NCBI GenBank assembly: GCA_965217195.1
Contig: CBDCHL010000004.1
Span: 62,001 to 126,000 of the forward strand
Length of the DNA: 64,000 nt
From: UBA6623 sp965217195
Lineage (GTDB): Bacteria; Acidobacteriota; Terriglobia; Bryobacterales; UBA6623
Direction of reading: 5' to 3'
The notes below the pieces were generated by a model. The model did not search any database. It was not told the origin of the DNA and saw nothing but the letters and a program-made list of their open reading frames with translations. Below, piece after piece: positions 27,161-36,233 of this stretch (position 1 is the first letter of the stretch; the number at the start of each line of letters is the position of its first letter). A program made the translations under genes and the position numbers.

Positions 27161-28333
27161 TTACTTGCGGCCGTTGACGCGGGCGTGAGCCGAGGTCGTC
27201 TGCTCAGCCATAGCCAAAGCGGCAACCGAATCGATGTCGTCGGGCATCTCGATGCCGGCGGCGCGAACCATGGCGTAGACCGGCAGGCCTTCGTCGGTGC
27301 GCTCGAACGTCATGGTCTTCCGTTCCTCGTCCAGATCGACTTCGACGAGATCTCCGGCACGAATTTGTTCAGTGGCGATGAGATTCGCCATCGGATAGAC
27401 GAGTGAACGGTCGATGGCGCGCTTGAGGTGACGTGCTCCGTACTTGGCATCGGTGCCTTCCTCGAGGAGATGCCCGCGAGCAGCTTCGGAAAGCTGAAAC
27501 AGAAAAGGGGTTCCGTTGAAGACCCGCTGGTGAACTTGCGCCAGCTCGAGATCAAGGATACGTTGCAGCTCGTCGACGCCGAGCGTCTTGAAGACCACGA
27601 CTTTGTCGAGGCGGTTCATGAACTCCGGCGTGAACTTGCGGCGCGCAGCCGTCATCCCCGCGCTCGAGATCCGTTCGCCCATCCGGCTGGAGGCATCGGG
27701 CTCGGACGCATTCCTCGGGGCACTGAACCCCAGCCCCGGACTCATCATCGCACTCATCTCGCGGGCGCCCAGATTGCTGGTCATGAAGATCAGGCTCTTC
27801 GAGAAATCGACTCGTCGATTGTCACCCAGCGTCAATGTGGCTTTGTCCAGAATGCCCAGCAGCAAGTTCCACAACGCGTCGCTGGCCTTTTCGATTTCGT
27901 CGAACAACACGAACGAAACTTTCAGCGTGTCGGCGTGGTATTGGTTGAGCACTTCCTGGCTCAGCAAGGGGTGCGTCTCGCGGTGCCCCAGATAGCCCGG
28001 AGGCGAACCGATCAACTTCGCGATCTCGTGACTGTGTTGGAACTCACCGCAGTCAATCTTGACGACCGCACGCGGGTCGCCGAGCAAGGTTTCCGCCGTG
28101 GCTTCGACGATCCTGGTTTTGCCGGTGCCGGTCGGCCCCAAGAACAGGAAATTCGCTATCGGCCGACCCGGGCTGTTGAGCCCGGCGAGGTACGTCTGAA
28201 AGACATTGATAATCTGGTCGATCGCTTCGTTCTGCCCGATGACGCGCTTATGGAGTCCCCGCTCCAGTTTTTCCGCGTCTCTCCCCGTCTGCGTGGGGTC
28301 GAGTTTTTTATGAACCGTTGCCGCTTGTCCCAC
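27161..28333 (-). CDS. Single-ring AAA+ ATPase like the ClpB/ClpA D2 module
   Basis: The 390-residue product has only one AAA+ module of ClpA/B D2 type. Walker A is GPTGTGKT (66-73), pore loop GYLG (113-116), Walker B VLFDEIEKA (142-150), sensor 1 SLIFMTSNLG, and the C-terminal D2-small domain (about 290-365) with the sensor-2-like KYGARHLKRAI. It lacks the N-domain, D1 ring and coiled-coil middle domain of ClpB and has no IGF/IGL loop for ClpP that I can see. It would unfold or remodel proteins in the cytoplasm; the client is unknown. The start is GTG at 28333, with GGGAG 8 bases upstream. It diverges from the motAB-fliL set across a 437-base gap. Confidence 0.88.
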   Translation of the reverse strand: MGQAATVHKKLDPTQTGRDAEKLERGLHKRVIGQNEAIDQIINVFQTYLAGLNSPGRPIANFLFLGPTGTGKTRIVEATAETLLGDPRAVVKIDCGEFQHSHEIAKLIGSPPGYLGHRETHPLLSQEVLNQYHADTLKVSFVLFDEIEKASDALWNLLLGILDKATLTLGDNRRVDFSKSLIFMTSNLGAREMSAMMSPGLGFSAPRNASEPDASSRMGERISSAGMTAARRKFTPEFMNRLDKVVVFKTLGVDELQRILDLELAQVHQRVFNGTPFLFQLSEAARGHLLEEGTDAKYGARHLKRAIDRSLVYPMANLIATEQIRAGDLVEVDLDEERKTMTFERTDEGLPVYAMVRAAGIEMPDDIDSVAALAMAEQTTSAHARVNGRK

Positions 28334-28770
28334 CGTTCGGCTCCCGTCTGGCTTGTCGCGACCACCGCGAATTCAAAACTACTTATCGGCATTGCCCGGC
28401 GGCGGCTTAATCGTGTTGCGGACGACGCTGACGCCCGCCCCATGTCTGTCAAAAGAAGGAGTTGACTAACCGCTTCCAGTGTAATCCCCCGACTCGCATT
28501 TCCCATCGACCGCGCGAGGCAATGTATTGAAAAGAAAGCGCGACAATTTTTTCAAGTAACGTGACGGCACACACAGCCGACGCCTGGAAACGGGCGGCGA
28601 CACCCCAGACCACCACACGACCTCGGCCCCAAAACGCGTAACGCGCAAAGTGTTTTCAGCTCCGGACCCCCGGCTCGTGCGCGCTTTCGAAACGCCGTTC
28701 GCGGACCGTTCAAGTTTGCTTCGCCCACGCCGATACGCTCTCACAGGAATACGGATTCGGCGGCCAGTTC
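28334..28770. other. Divergent intergenic region
   Basis: This separates the ClpB-like gene (minus) and motA (plus). It contains AT-richer stretches around 28520-28550 that may hold promoters, but no box is convincing. No gene is supported. Confidence 0.5.
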
Positions 28771-29538
28771 ATGGATCTAGCAACGATTGTCGGCATCGTT
28801 CTTTGTTTCGTCCTTGTTGGGGCGACGATTGCCCTCGGCGGCTCACCGATCATTTTTGTCAACTTGCCGTCCGCGCTCGTCGTGATCGGCGGCACGATCG
28901 GCGCGACGCTGATGCGCAACCCGCTCAACGCGGTCTTGGGCACCGTCGGCGTCGTCGGCAAGGCCTTCTCGACGAAGGTTCCCGTGGCGGACGAGTTGAT
29001 CACAAACGTCGTCGAGATGGCGAAGACCGCTCGCAAAGACATCTTGGCTCTCGAGAAAGTCGAAATCGAGTACACCTTCCTGGCCAAGGGCATCCAACTT
29101 TGCGTCGACGGTATGAAATCGGACCAAATCCGCTCCGTGCTCGAGACCGATGTCAGTTCCACCGCGCAACGGCACAAGCGAGGACAAGAAATTCTCGAGG
29201 GCATGGGCCAGGCGGCGCCTGCCTTCGGCATGATCGGAACCCTTATCGGACTCGTTCTAATGCTCGCCAACATGAGCGACCCCTCCTCGATCGGCCCGGC
29301 CATGGCCGTCGCCCTGCTGACGACGCTGTACGGCGCTGTGTTGTCCAACGTAGTCTGTTTGCCCTTGGCCGATAAGTTGAAAGTGCGTTCTCAAGAGGAA
29401 GTCTTGAGCATGTCAATCTGCTTGGAAGGCGTGATCGGGATTGCGCATGGAAACAACCCCTCCACGATTGACCAGCAGCTCAAAGGCTTTCTGGCTCCGA
29501 AGCTGCGAAAGGGCGCGGAGGAACCGTCGGAGTCATGA
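28771..29538 (+). CDS. motA: MotA family proton-channel stator subunit
   Basis: The 255-residue product has four membrane helices (about 3-23, 32-50, 150-172, 183-205) with the MotA/PomA signature MGQAAPAFGMIGTLIGLVLM (about 147-166), including the Pro residues that face the channel. Paired with MotB it forms an ion-driven stator. The ATG at 28771 starts MDLATIVGIVLCFVLVG. Its stop overlaps the motB start by four bases (ATGA), so the two are translationally coupled. No flagellin or basal-body gene is in the window; such sets can also power gliding or be part of a dispersed flagellar regulon. Confidence 0.94.
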   Translation: MDLATIVGIVLCFVLVGATIALGGSPIIFVNLPSALVVIGGTIGATLMRNPLNAVLGTVGVVGKAFSTKVPVADELITNVVEMAKTARKDILALEKVEIEYTFLAKGIQLCVDGMKSDQIRSVLETDVSSTAQRHKRGQEILEGMGQAAPAFGMIGTLIGLVLMLANMSDPSSIGPAMAVALLTTLYGAVLSNVVCLPLADKLKVRSQEEVLSMSICLEGVIGIAHGNNPSTIDQQLKGFLAPKLRKGAEEPSES

Positions 29539-30332
29539 AAGAGGCGCCATGCGAGTGTAAAGCCGGCGCGCCGGACTGGATGGTCACTTTTGCCGACCTG
29601 ATGTCGCTGCTGTTGACGTTCTTTGTGTTGCTCTTGTCGTTCTCCAACATGGAGATCACCAAGTTCCGCGAGATGTCCGGCTCGATGCGCGATGCCTTCG
29701 GGTTGAAATCGCGGCTGGATCTTTCCGATGTTCCGATGGGGCAGAACCTGTTGCCTCATGAAGATCCCAAGGAGGGCGACGGCGGCGACGGGCCGACCGC
29801 CGAGGAGATTGTTCGGCAACTGGAAGAAATGCTCGAAGAGGCCGGGATGCAACGAAGCGGCGAAGCGAAGGTCGACAAACACGGTGTCATCCTGCAACTG
29901 CAAGGGGACCTTCTGTTCGAGTCCGGACGGGCCGAATTGAAAGGCAAGGCGCATCCTCTGCTGGACGCGTTAGCCCTGTATATTTCACGCGTCAATCGGT
30001 CGGTTGATGTCGTCGGGCACACCGACAACATTCCGATTGCCACGGCGGTATATCCAAGCAACTGGGAGCTCTCCGCCGCACGGGCCGGGCAAGCTGTTCG
30101 CTATTTGGCGGAAAGAGGCGTCAAGCCGGAGAGCATGCGAGCCATCGGGCAGGCCCACACGGTTGCTGTCGAGTCGAACGACTCGGCTATCGGCCGCTCC
30201 GCTAACCGTCGCGTCGAATTTGTGTTCTCGGCGAAGGAGACCGCGCCCGACGAAAAGGCCTTGGAAGAACTGACCGCGGAGCCCCAACCTCCTGAACAGC
30301 AACCCGAAACCGGAGGAAACGGAAGTGAATAG
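29535..30332 (+). CDS. motB: MotB family stator subunit with OmpA-like peptidoglycan-binding domain
   Basis: The 265-residue product has one N-terminal helix with the proton-carrying Asp21 in VTFADLMSLLLTFFVLL, then a plug/linker rich in acidic residues (about 60-95) and an OmpA-like domain (about 105-235) with VDVVGHTDNIPI and SANRRVEFVF for peptidoglycan binding. It anchors the MotA ring to the wall. An acidic Pro/Glu tail ends it. The start overlaps the motA stop (ATGA) and the end overlaps the fliL-like start by 8 bases, so all three form one operon. Confidence 0.94.
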   Translation: MKEAPCECKAGAPDWMVTFADLMSLLLTFFVLLLSFSNMEITKFREMSGSMRDAFGLKSRLDLSDVPMGQNLLPHEDPKEGDGGDGPTAEEIVRQLEEMLEEAGMQRSGEAKVDKHGVILQLQGDLLFESGRAELKGKAHPLLDALALYISRVNRSVDVVGHTDNIPIATAVYPSNWELSAARAGQAVRYLAERGVKPESMRAIGQAHTVAVESNDSAIGRSANRRVEFVFSAKETAPDEKALEELTAEPQPPEQQPETGGNGSE

Positions 30333-30753
30333 CAAACCATTGCAGATCAAGTGTTGGTTACAGGTTGCCGTGTTAGCCTTCTCGCTGGGCGTCGCCGCCG
30401 GCTGCGGCGATGAAGAGGAAGACGCCGAAAAGGTTGAGGCGAAGGCCGGCATCCTCGAGATGGAAACCTTCCTAACGAATATCAACCACCCCTCCGGCGA
30501 CCGCTACGCCAAGCTGAAACTCAAGCTGGCCGTTGCGCCCGACACGCGGGCCGCCGAAATCCAGGAAGACGCCGTGGTCATGGCGCGACTGCGTGACCAA
30601 GTGCTGACGTTGCTCTCCTCCAAGACCCCCAAGGATCTCGGCGACGCCGAAGCGAAGGCCGGCCTTCGCAACGAGATCCGCGAGAAGCTGGCACCCTTGA
30701 TCGAAGATGCTGAATTACGAGAAGTGTTGTTCTCCGAATTCGTCGTGCAATAG
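30325..30753 (+). CDS. FliL-like protein with a lipoprotein signal
   Basis: The 142-residue product resembles FliL in its periplasmic half: METFLTNINHPSGDRYAKLK then RDQVLTLLSSKTPKDLGDAE, and the ending VLFSEFVVQ. FliL is a stator-associated ring protein. Normal FliL has a single transmembrane helix; here the N-terminus ends in GVAAGC (Cys 27), which reads as a lipobox, so the protein may be lipid-anchored. The start is GTG at 30325 with CGGAGGAAAC just upstream. It overlaps the motB end and is co-transcribed with motAB. Confidence 0.85.
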   Translation: MNSKPLQIKCWLQVAVLAFSLGVAAGCGDEEEDAEKVEAKAGILEMETFLTNINHPSGDRYAKLKLKLAVAPDTRAAEIQEDAVVMARLRDQVLTLLSSKTPKDLGDAEAKAGLRNEIREKLAPLIEDAELREVLFSEFVVQ

Positions 30754-30860
30754 ACGTTTCCGACCCCCGGGGGACTGCCTCGCGGCTACTTGAGGCCCCT
30801 TTTCGCCGTGCTATTCTTACATCTTGATGGTCGACGCCGCGCCAGGCGCCGCGCCAAACG

Positions 30861-31979
30861 ATGCCTCCTTCAATCGACGATCCCAAACTACGTCCAATCG
30901 CCCGCAAGGTCGAAGCCGGCGAGCGTCTATCGTTCGAAGACGGCGTGGAACTCTATCGTTCCCACGACTTGTTGAGCATCGGTTATCTCGCGAACCTTGT
31001 TCGCGAGCGCCTCAGCGGCAACTTGACTTTCTTCAACGTCAACCGACACATCAACCCGACGAACGTGTGCGTGGCCGCCTGCAAATTGTGCGCTTTCGGG
31101 CGCCAAGTGCGCGACGACAAAGCCTATACTATGTCGCTCGATCAAGTGTGGCGGATCGCCGGCGAAGGTTACAGCGAAGCCGTTTCCGAGTTTCATATCG
31201 TGGGCGGCCTACACCCGGAACTTAGTCTCGATTGGTATTGCGAGATGATCAGCGGGCTTCGCGAGCGCTACCCCGAGGTCCACCTGAAGGCCTTCACGAT
31301 GGTCGAGGTGGGCTACCTGGCGCACCGGGCCAAGATCTCGATCAAAGAAACCCTTGAGCGTCTGAAGGGCGCGGGAGTGCAGTCGCTGCCGGGCGGGGGC
31401 GCGGAGATATTCCAAGAACGCGTGCGCCGCGTAATTTGCGATCACAAAATCGACGGTGAAGAGTGGATCGACACGGCGCGAACCGCCCACCAGCTCGGTC
31501 TGAAATCGAACGCCACGATGCTCTACGGTCACATCGAGACCGAGGAAGACCGCGTCGACCATTTGCTCAAGCTGCGAACGCTACAAGATGAAACCGGCGG
31601 CTTCCAGACCTTCATCCCGTTGGCGTTTCATCCGGAAAACACGCTGATGCAGCACCTGCCGACGACCGGCGGCATTGACGACATCAAAAACATTGCCATA
31701 GCCCGTTTGCTGCTCGACAACTTCCCACACATCAAGGCCTACTGGATCATGATGACCGAGAAGGTCGCGCAAGTCGCCCAGCGGTTCGGAGCCGACGACC
31801 TCGACGGCACGGTTGTCGAGGAAAAGATCTACCACGACGCCGGCGCCAAGACGTCGCAGTCGTTGCGGCGCGAGGAACTTCTCCGCCTCATCCGCCATGC
31901 CGGGCGCGAGCCGGTTGAACGCGACACGCTCTACCGCCCGGTCCAGCGCGACGAAGCTTCTTTTACTGTTCTCGTTTAG
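30861..31979 (+). CDS. mqnE: Aminofutalosine synthase (radical SAM), menaquinone biosynthesis
   Basis: The 372-residue product is a radical SAM enzyme that builds aminodeoxyfutalosine from a chorismate-derived enolpyruvyl benzoate and SAM, the first carbon-carbon step of the futalosine menaquinone route. The 4Fe-4S motif is C70-x3-C74-x2-C77 in NVCVAACKLCAFG. Further family signatures are FHIVGGLHPELSLDWYCEM, AFTMVEVGYLA, SLPGGGAEIF (about 173-182) and AYWIMM. The ATG at 30861 starts MPPSIDDPKLRP. Other mqn genes are not in the window. Presence of this gene implies the futalosine rather than the classical Men pathway. Confidence 0.95.
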   Translation: MPPSIDDPKLRPIARKVEAGERLSFEDGVELYRSHDLLSIGYLANLVRERLSGNLTFFNVNRHINPTNVCVAACKLCAFGRQVRDDKAYTMSLDQVWRIAGEGYSEAVSEFHIVGGLHPELSLDWYCEMISGLRERYPEVHLKAFTMVEVGYLAHRAKISIKETLERLKGAGVQSLPGGGAEIFQERVRRVICDHKIDGEEWIDTARTAHQLGLKSNATMLYGHIETEEDRVDHLLKLRTLQDETGGFQTFIPLAFHPENTLMQHLPTTGGIDDIKNIAIARLLLDNFPHIKAYWIMMTEKVAQVAQRFGADDLDGTVVEEKIYHDAGAKTSQSLRREELLRLIRHAGREPVERDTLYRPVQRDEASFTVLV

Positions 31980-32238
31980 GCCGGGTTTTAGGCCGCACTT
32001 GGCCTACTTCACCCTTCAAGCCGGCCCGAAATGCCCTCTTGCTTAGCGCAGGGCTCGCCGGCGACCTGCGGCTTCCATTACAACCGCTATTTCCGGGCGG
32101 AGACTGCGCCCAAGGCGAGAGCGAGCAGAACCCGAACCGCGAGCAGTTATCGAAATGTGTGGAAGGAACCAGCGCGAACACTCATGGCCTCTCGCAACGG
32201 TAAAGATTCCGGGTGTCTCCCCCGGTCTCGCCCCGTGC

Positions 32239-34320
32239 CTACGGCCGCTTTTTTTCGTCAGGGGCGCCCGAGGACGACCTCAGTGTCAGACTGGAGAGTT
32301 TCTTGCGCAATTCGGCGATGGCGGCGTCATCGCGGTCGGAGGGCGCGCTGCGTTCCCACTCTTCGATTGATCGCTGCCAGTGCTGTTTGGCGAGGTCGGC
32401 TTGCCGCAATTTGAAGTACACGTCCCCGAGGTGCGAGAGCACGATCGGGTCGTGTTGGTAGTGTTCGAGAGAGCGCCTCAAGTAGCGTTCGGCCAGTTCG
32501 AATTTGTCTTGCCGATAGTAGACCCAGCCGAGACTGTCGAGATAGGCGCCGTTGTCGGGGTCAAGATCGAGTGCTCTTTGAACCAAATCGTGGGCATCGT
32601 CGAGCCGCACATTGCGGTCCGCCAGCATATAGCCCAGGTAGTTCAGCGCCGAGGCGTTGTCGGGATCAAGGGCAAGCAACTCGCGGAATTTCTGTTCGGA
32701 CTCGTCATAGCGCTTGGCGCGTTCGAGTACGGACCCGTACGTAAACAATACCGCCAGCTTTTGCGGATCTGTCTCTGAGACAGCCTCGGCCTTTCGAATA
32801 GCCTTGACCGCGTCGTCAAACCTCTTGCCCTTTTCGTAAACCTGGGCCATCGAAAGGTAAACCTGGTGATCGAGCGGCCCGCGGTCGAGCAGACCCTTCA
32901 GGACCTTGGCGCCCTTGTCGGCATCGCCCGTCTCGGCAAAGATGGTCGCCTGCAACATTGCCAAGGCGCGATCGTCCGGGAATTCCTTGCGCGCGGCTTT
33001 CACCAATTGCCGAGCTTTCGGATACTTCCTGGCAGCGCGATAGCCATCCACAATCTGGAGCAACGCACGGGGCTTTGCCTCCGGACTGATCTCGCCCATC
33101 GCACGGAACGCTTTTTCCGCCTCGGCGGGCGCGTCCCGGGCACGGTGAAGCGAGCCAAGCTGTTCGAAGAACATCGCTCGGTTGCGTTGCTCGCGCGGCG
33201 AGTACTCGTCTTTCGCGGTCGCCTCCAGTAGCTCCGCCATGGCATCTACCGCTTCTTCGGTTGAACCTTCCGCTTCGAGAAGCTGCACCAGGTTGTATTT
33301 GATCTCCAGAGAATCGGGGGCTAACTCTTGCGCCCGTAGCAGGCTCCGGCGGGCATCATCGAACCGCCGTTGTTCGCGGTAGATCTGCGACAACCGCAGA
33401 TGGTTTTCGGGATTGCGAGGCTCGGTCGTGGCAAGGATTTCGTATTCCTTGAGGGCCTTGTCGTACTGCTCTGACAGCACAAGATTGTGCGCAAGCCCCT
33501 TACGGGCAGGCAGTGGATTTTCGCCGAGATCGAGCAATTCCTGAAAAACCGCCGCCGCCTTCTTGTACTCCCCGGCTCGCTCGTAGGCGGTCGCCAACGT
33601 GGTCAGATGATTGCGATCCGCGTGTCCCGAGGCCTTCACCTTCTCCAAAGCCTCGATAGCGGCTTCGGCATCACCGGAATCGAGATACAAAAAGGCCAAC
33701 CCGGCGAGAGCATCGGTCGAATCCGGCTCCTTGTCGAGTAGCTCTTTCAGCGTCGCGGCGGCCTTGTCCTTCTCCTTGGCCGCGCGGTAGAGGTTGGCCA
33801 ACTGCAACAGCGACTCGGTACCCTCCGGGTCGAGTCGGCGGACATCCTCGAAAGCCGCAATAGCCTTTTTCTGCAGTTCCTCGTTGACTTCGCCCTGTCG
33901 ACCGAAGGTATAGCGGCTGTAGATTTGCCCCATTAGGCACAGTAACTCTACATCGTCGGGGTTCTCCGCCAACAGCTTGTCGGCTTCAGCGACTGCGTCT
34001 TCGAGCCGATTGGCGCGAGCAAAAAGTTCAATGAGTTGGCGTCGGAGTAACCCCGAGTTCGGGTCGGCTTTGATCGCCTCGCGATACTCTTCCACCGAGC
34101 GCGACAGATACTCGCGGTTCATGTGCTCGACAGCGAGCTGCTCGTAAAGGTAGCCAAGGGAAAAATGATAGTAGGCGGTCGCCCGGTCGGGAACTTCCCC
34201 TTCCGCCTCCTGCTGCGGCGCGGGGGTCGCGCCCGCTACCGAAAGGGACAGCGCAAGCGCGGCGGGCAGAAAAACCGCCCCCGGCTGTCGCCGCTTTCCA
34301 GTCACACTTGGCCGCGCCAT
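32239..34320 (-). CDS. Secreted TPR-repeat protein
   Basis: The 693-residue product has a signal peptide (about 1-34, AVFLPAALALSLSVAGATPA) and then about 15-16 TPR units from residue 50 to 670, such as LLALDPDNASALNYLGYMLA and LDLDPDNGAYLDSLGWVYYR. The last units, DLDPDNGAYLDSLGW, are a type common in envelope TPR proteins. It should be periplasmic or outer-membrane-associated and act as a scaffold. The ATG at 34320 is the only reasonable start. It lies 114 bases downstream of the acyltransferase gene on the same strand, suggesting co-transcription. The function is otherwise unknown. Confidence 0.85.
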   Translation of the reverse strand: MARPSVTGKRRQPGAVFLPAALALSLSVAGATPAPQQEAEGEVPDRATAYYHFSLGYLYEQLAVEHMNREYLSRSVEEYREAIKADPNSGLLRRQLIELFARANRLEDAVAEADKLLAENPDDVELLCLMGQIYSRYTFGRQGEVNEELQKKAIAAFEDVRRLDPEGTESLLQLANLYRAAKEKDKAAATLKELLDKEPDSTDALAGLAFLYLDSGDAEAAIEALEKVKASGHADRNHLTTLATAYERAGEYKKAAAVFQELLDLGENPLPARKGLAHNLVLSEQYDKALKEYEILATTEPRNPENHLRLSQIYREQRRFDDARRSLLRAQELAPDSLEIKYNLVQLLEAEGSTEEAVDAMAELLEATAKDEYSPREQRNRAMFFEQLGSLHRARDAPAEAEKAFRAMGEISPEAKPRALLQIVDGYRAARKYPKARQLVKAARKEFPDDRALAMLQATIFAETGDADKGAKVLKGLLDRGPLDHQVYLSMAQVYEKGKRFDDAVKAIRKAEAVSETDPQKLAVLFTYGSVLERAKRYDESEQKFRELLALDPDNASALNYLGYMLADRNVRLDDAHDLVQRALDLDPDNGAYLDSLGWVYYRQDKFELAERYLRRSLEHYQHDPIVLSHLGDVYFKLRQADLAKQHWQRSIEEWERSAPSDRDDAAIAELRKKLSSLTLRSSSGAPDEKKRP

Positions 34321-34434
34321 GGTTACAAACGACCGATCTTAACCTTTCCCAGTATACCTGGAAGTCGAATCCGCCTGAACTCGTTTCTCTCGTGCGTCGA
34401 TCGGCAGTCTTTGCCTCGGAGTCTGCTGCCAAAC

Positions 34435-35355
34435 CTAGGGATACAGTTCCGGCTCGCTTTCCGGCCTATGTTTCCAACGTCGGTGAATCCACAGCCATTG
34501 ATCAGGATAATCGCGGATCACCTCTTCTATCTTGGATTGGCAAAGCTGTGTATTGGTTACCAAATCTTGCTCGGGGTTGCCGGTATCCGCTAGTTCGAGC
34601 AGCGGATAAAACTTGAGCGCATATCGGCCGGCCTCGCGGTCCCACAAGGCAAAACCGGGGATCACGGCCGCGCCGGTCCTCATCGCAATCTTCGCGAAAC
34701 CACTCGTCGCCGCGGCCTTGACGCCGAAGAAGTCAATGAAAACCGCATCGTCGCCGACGGCGTTCTGGTCAACCAGGACACCGACAGCCTCGTTGTTTTT
34801 CAAGGCCCCGAGCAGAGCTCGGCCGTAGTCCTGCTTGCGAATCGTGCGATTCCCGTGAAGCGTGCGGTAGTCGTCGACCAGCCGATCGAGCCGCGGATTG
34901 TCGAACGTCCGTACCATCACATGCATCGGATTTCCTAGTAGCGCATGAGCTGTCGCACTGAGTTCCCAATTGCCCAGATGCGCGGTCATAAATAGCACGC
35001 CCTTGCCCCCGCTCAGAGCCCGTTCGAAATGCTCAAAGCCCTCGTATCCGATCCAGTCGTGAATGTTGGCGGAGTCGAGCCGCGGCATGCGGCCCAGCGA
35101 GAGCAAAATTCGGCCCAGGTTCTGATAAACCCTGTCGACAATTCGCCTACGGGTTGGCAAATCGCTATCCGGCAGCGCGATCTCTAAGTTGCGGTAGGCG
35201 GCCCTCCGCCACCCGGGAGTGAACAACCGCGCGAGCCCGCCGATACCACCGGCGCAAGCCCGCGCTACGGGCAACGGCAAGTATTCCAGCGTCTTAAGGA
35301 CCGCTTGCGCGACGGCGTATTCGGCGAAATCTCGGGCTCGGCTGCGGCTCGCCAC
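34435..35355 (-). CDS. LpxL/HtrB-type lysophospholipid/lipid A acyltransferase
   Basis: The 306-residue product belongs to the LPLAT/lauroyl-acyltransferase family. The catalytic HX4D/E motif is H126-LGNW-E131 in FMTAHLGNWELSA; VLVDQNAVGDDAVFIDFFG (about 197-215) matches the family's 'DQ...G..V.FFG' block. An N-terminal hydrophobic region would tether it to the inner membrane. In Gram-negatives such enzymes add secondary acyl chains to lipid A. The start is GTG at 35355. It heads a two-gene unit with the secreted TPR protein. Confidence 0.9.
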   Translation of the reverse strand: MASRSRARDFAEYAVAQAVLKTLEYLPLPVARACAGGIGGLARLFTPGWRRAAYRNLEIALPDSDLPTRRRIVDRVYQNLGRILLSLGRMPRLDSANIHDWIGYEGFEHFERALSGGKGVLFMTAHLGNWELSATAHALLGNPMHVMVRTFDNPRLDRLVDDYRTLHGNRTIRKQDYGRALLGALKNNEAVGVLVDQNAVGDDAVFIDFFGVKAAATSGFAKIAMRTGAAVIPGFALWDREAGRYALKFYPLLELADTGNPEQDLVTNTQLCQSKIEEVIRDYPDQWLWIHRRWKHRPESEPELYP

Positions 35356-35493
35356 AAGTGGATAGTGTAAACCTCGTGGCCCAACCGCGCGGGCCGGACA
35401 ACGTTGTTGCGTACTCTACTAGGGGCCGCTCTTGTCCCGCTGCAGCTGGAAATGGAGAACAGCGTTCCGCCGTTAAGCTAACGGAGGGGACGC

Positions 35494-35662
35494 GTGAGAA
35501 AAGCACGAAAGCACTACACAGCCGAAGAGAAGGTCGCCATTCTGAGGCGGCATGTGGTCGACAACGAGCCCGTCTCGAAGCTCTGCGACGAGCCGGCGCT
35601 GCAGCCGACGGCGTTCTACCGCCGGCAAAAAGAGTTCTTTGAAAACGGCGCAGCCGCCTCCG
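35494..35662 (+). pseudogene. N-terminal fragment of an IS3-type transposase OrfA
   Basis: The frame reads MRKARKHYTAEEKVAILRRH then VSKLCDEPALQPTAFYRRQK and EFFENGAAAS, the helix-turn-helix start of IS3-group OrfA proteins (normal ~90-100 residues). After about residue 56 similarity is lost and no OrfB or terminal repeat follows. It is a mobile-element scar. The RBS-like CGGAGGGGACGC precedes the GTG at 35494. Confidence 0.75.
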
Positions 35663-35767
35663 GAGGGTTCATCCGGCATCGGATAACAGGAATCGGCCCG
35701 CGGTGGATTTTTTCCGTAACTTTTGTAAAGCTGGAGGTGTTCCACATCCAGGAGGATCGAAAAAATC

Positions 35768-36082
35768 ATGAAAACCCGATTGACCGCGGCCATTCTAGGG
35801 ATGTTCCTAGCCGTCAGCGTCGGCTTTGCCGACAATATCAAGAAGCGCGAAAAACGCCAACAAGAGCGCATCAATGATGGCGTCAAAGACGGCGAGCTGA
35901 CCAAGAAAGAGGCGTTGAAACTCGAAGCGCAAGAGGCCAAGCTGCACCGCGAGATCAAGAAAGACCGCAAGGACGGGGGCGGCCTCACCAAGAAGGAGCG
36001 GGCCAAGATTCACGCCAAGCAGGACAAGCTCAGCCGCCAGATCGCGAAGCAAAAGCACGACAAGCAGAAGCGCAAGAAGTGA
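35768..36082 (+). CDS. Small secreted lysine-rich protein
   Basis: The 104-residue product has a signal peptide (MKTRLTAAILGMFLAVSVGF, cut after ADN or FAD) and a highly charged mature part of Lys/Glu/Arg heptad-like repeats, for example KKEALKLEAQEAKLHREIKK and KLSRQIAKQKHDKQKRKK. It is predicted to be a long helix or coiled coil. A strong ribosome site, AGGAGG, lies 11 bases before the ATG. Two related half-repeats (GELTKKEALKLEAQEAKL and GGLTKKERAKIHAKQDKL) suggest internal duplication. This is similar to small EF-hand-like 'xGxLTxxE' repeats seen in secreted bacterial proteins. The role is unknown; nucleic-acid or polyanion binding is a guess. Confidence 0.7.
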   Translation: MKTRLTAAILGMFLAVSVGFADNIKKREKRQQERINDGVKDGELTKKEALKLEAQEAKLHREIKKDRKDGGGLTKKERAKIHAKQDKLSRQIAKQKHDKQKRKK

Positions 36083-36203
36083 CGTGCGGAGCCGCTTTAG
36101 CCCAACACAGTTCAGCCCCACCGAATCGTGGTGGTCCGGGCCGGGGGGCGGGCGCGCGAAGAGGTCCGCGCCCCCTCCGCTGCCGAAAAACTTCTGAAAA
36201 CAC

Positions 36204-36233
36204 TTGCCTTGCCCGGAAACCCGGTGCTACACT
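36204..36233 (+). promoter_or_regulatory. Putative rRNA operon promoter
   Basis: A -35 box TTGCCT (36204-36209) and -10 box TACACT (36228-36233) are spaced by 18 bases. It lies about 415 bases upstream of the 16S gene, with transcription expected near 36240. It is a plausible sigma-70 promoter but has not been checked against others. Confidence 0.5.
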
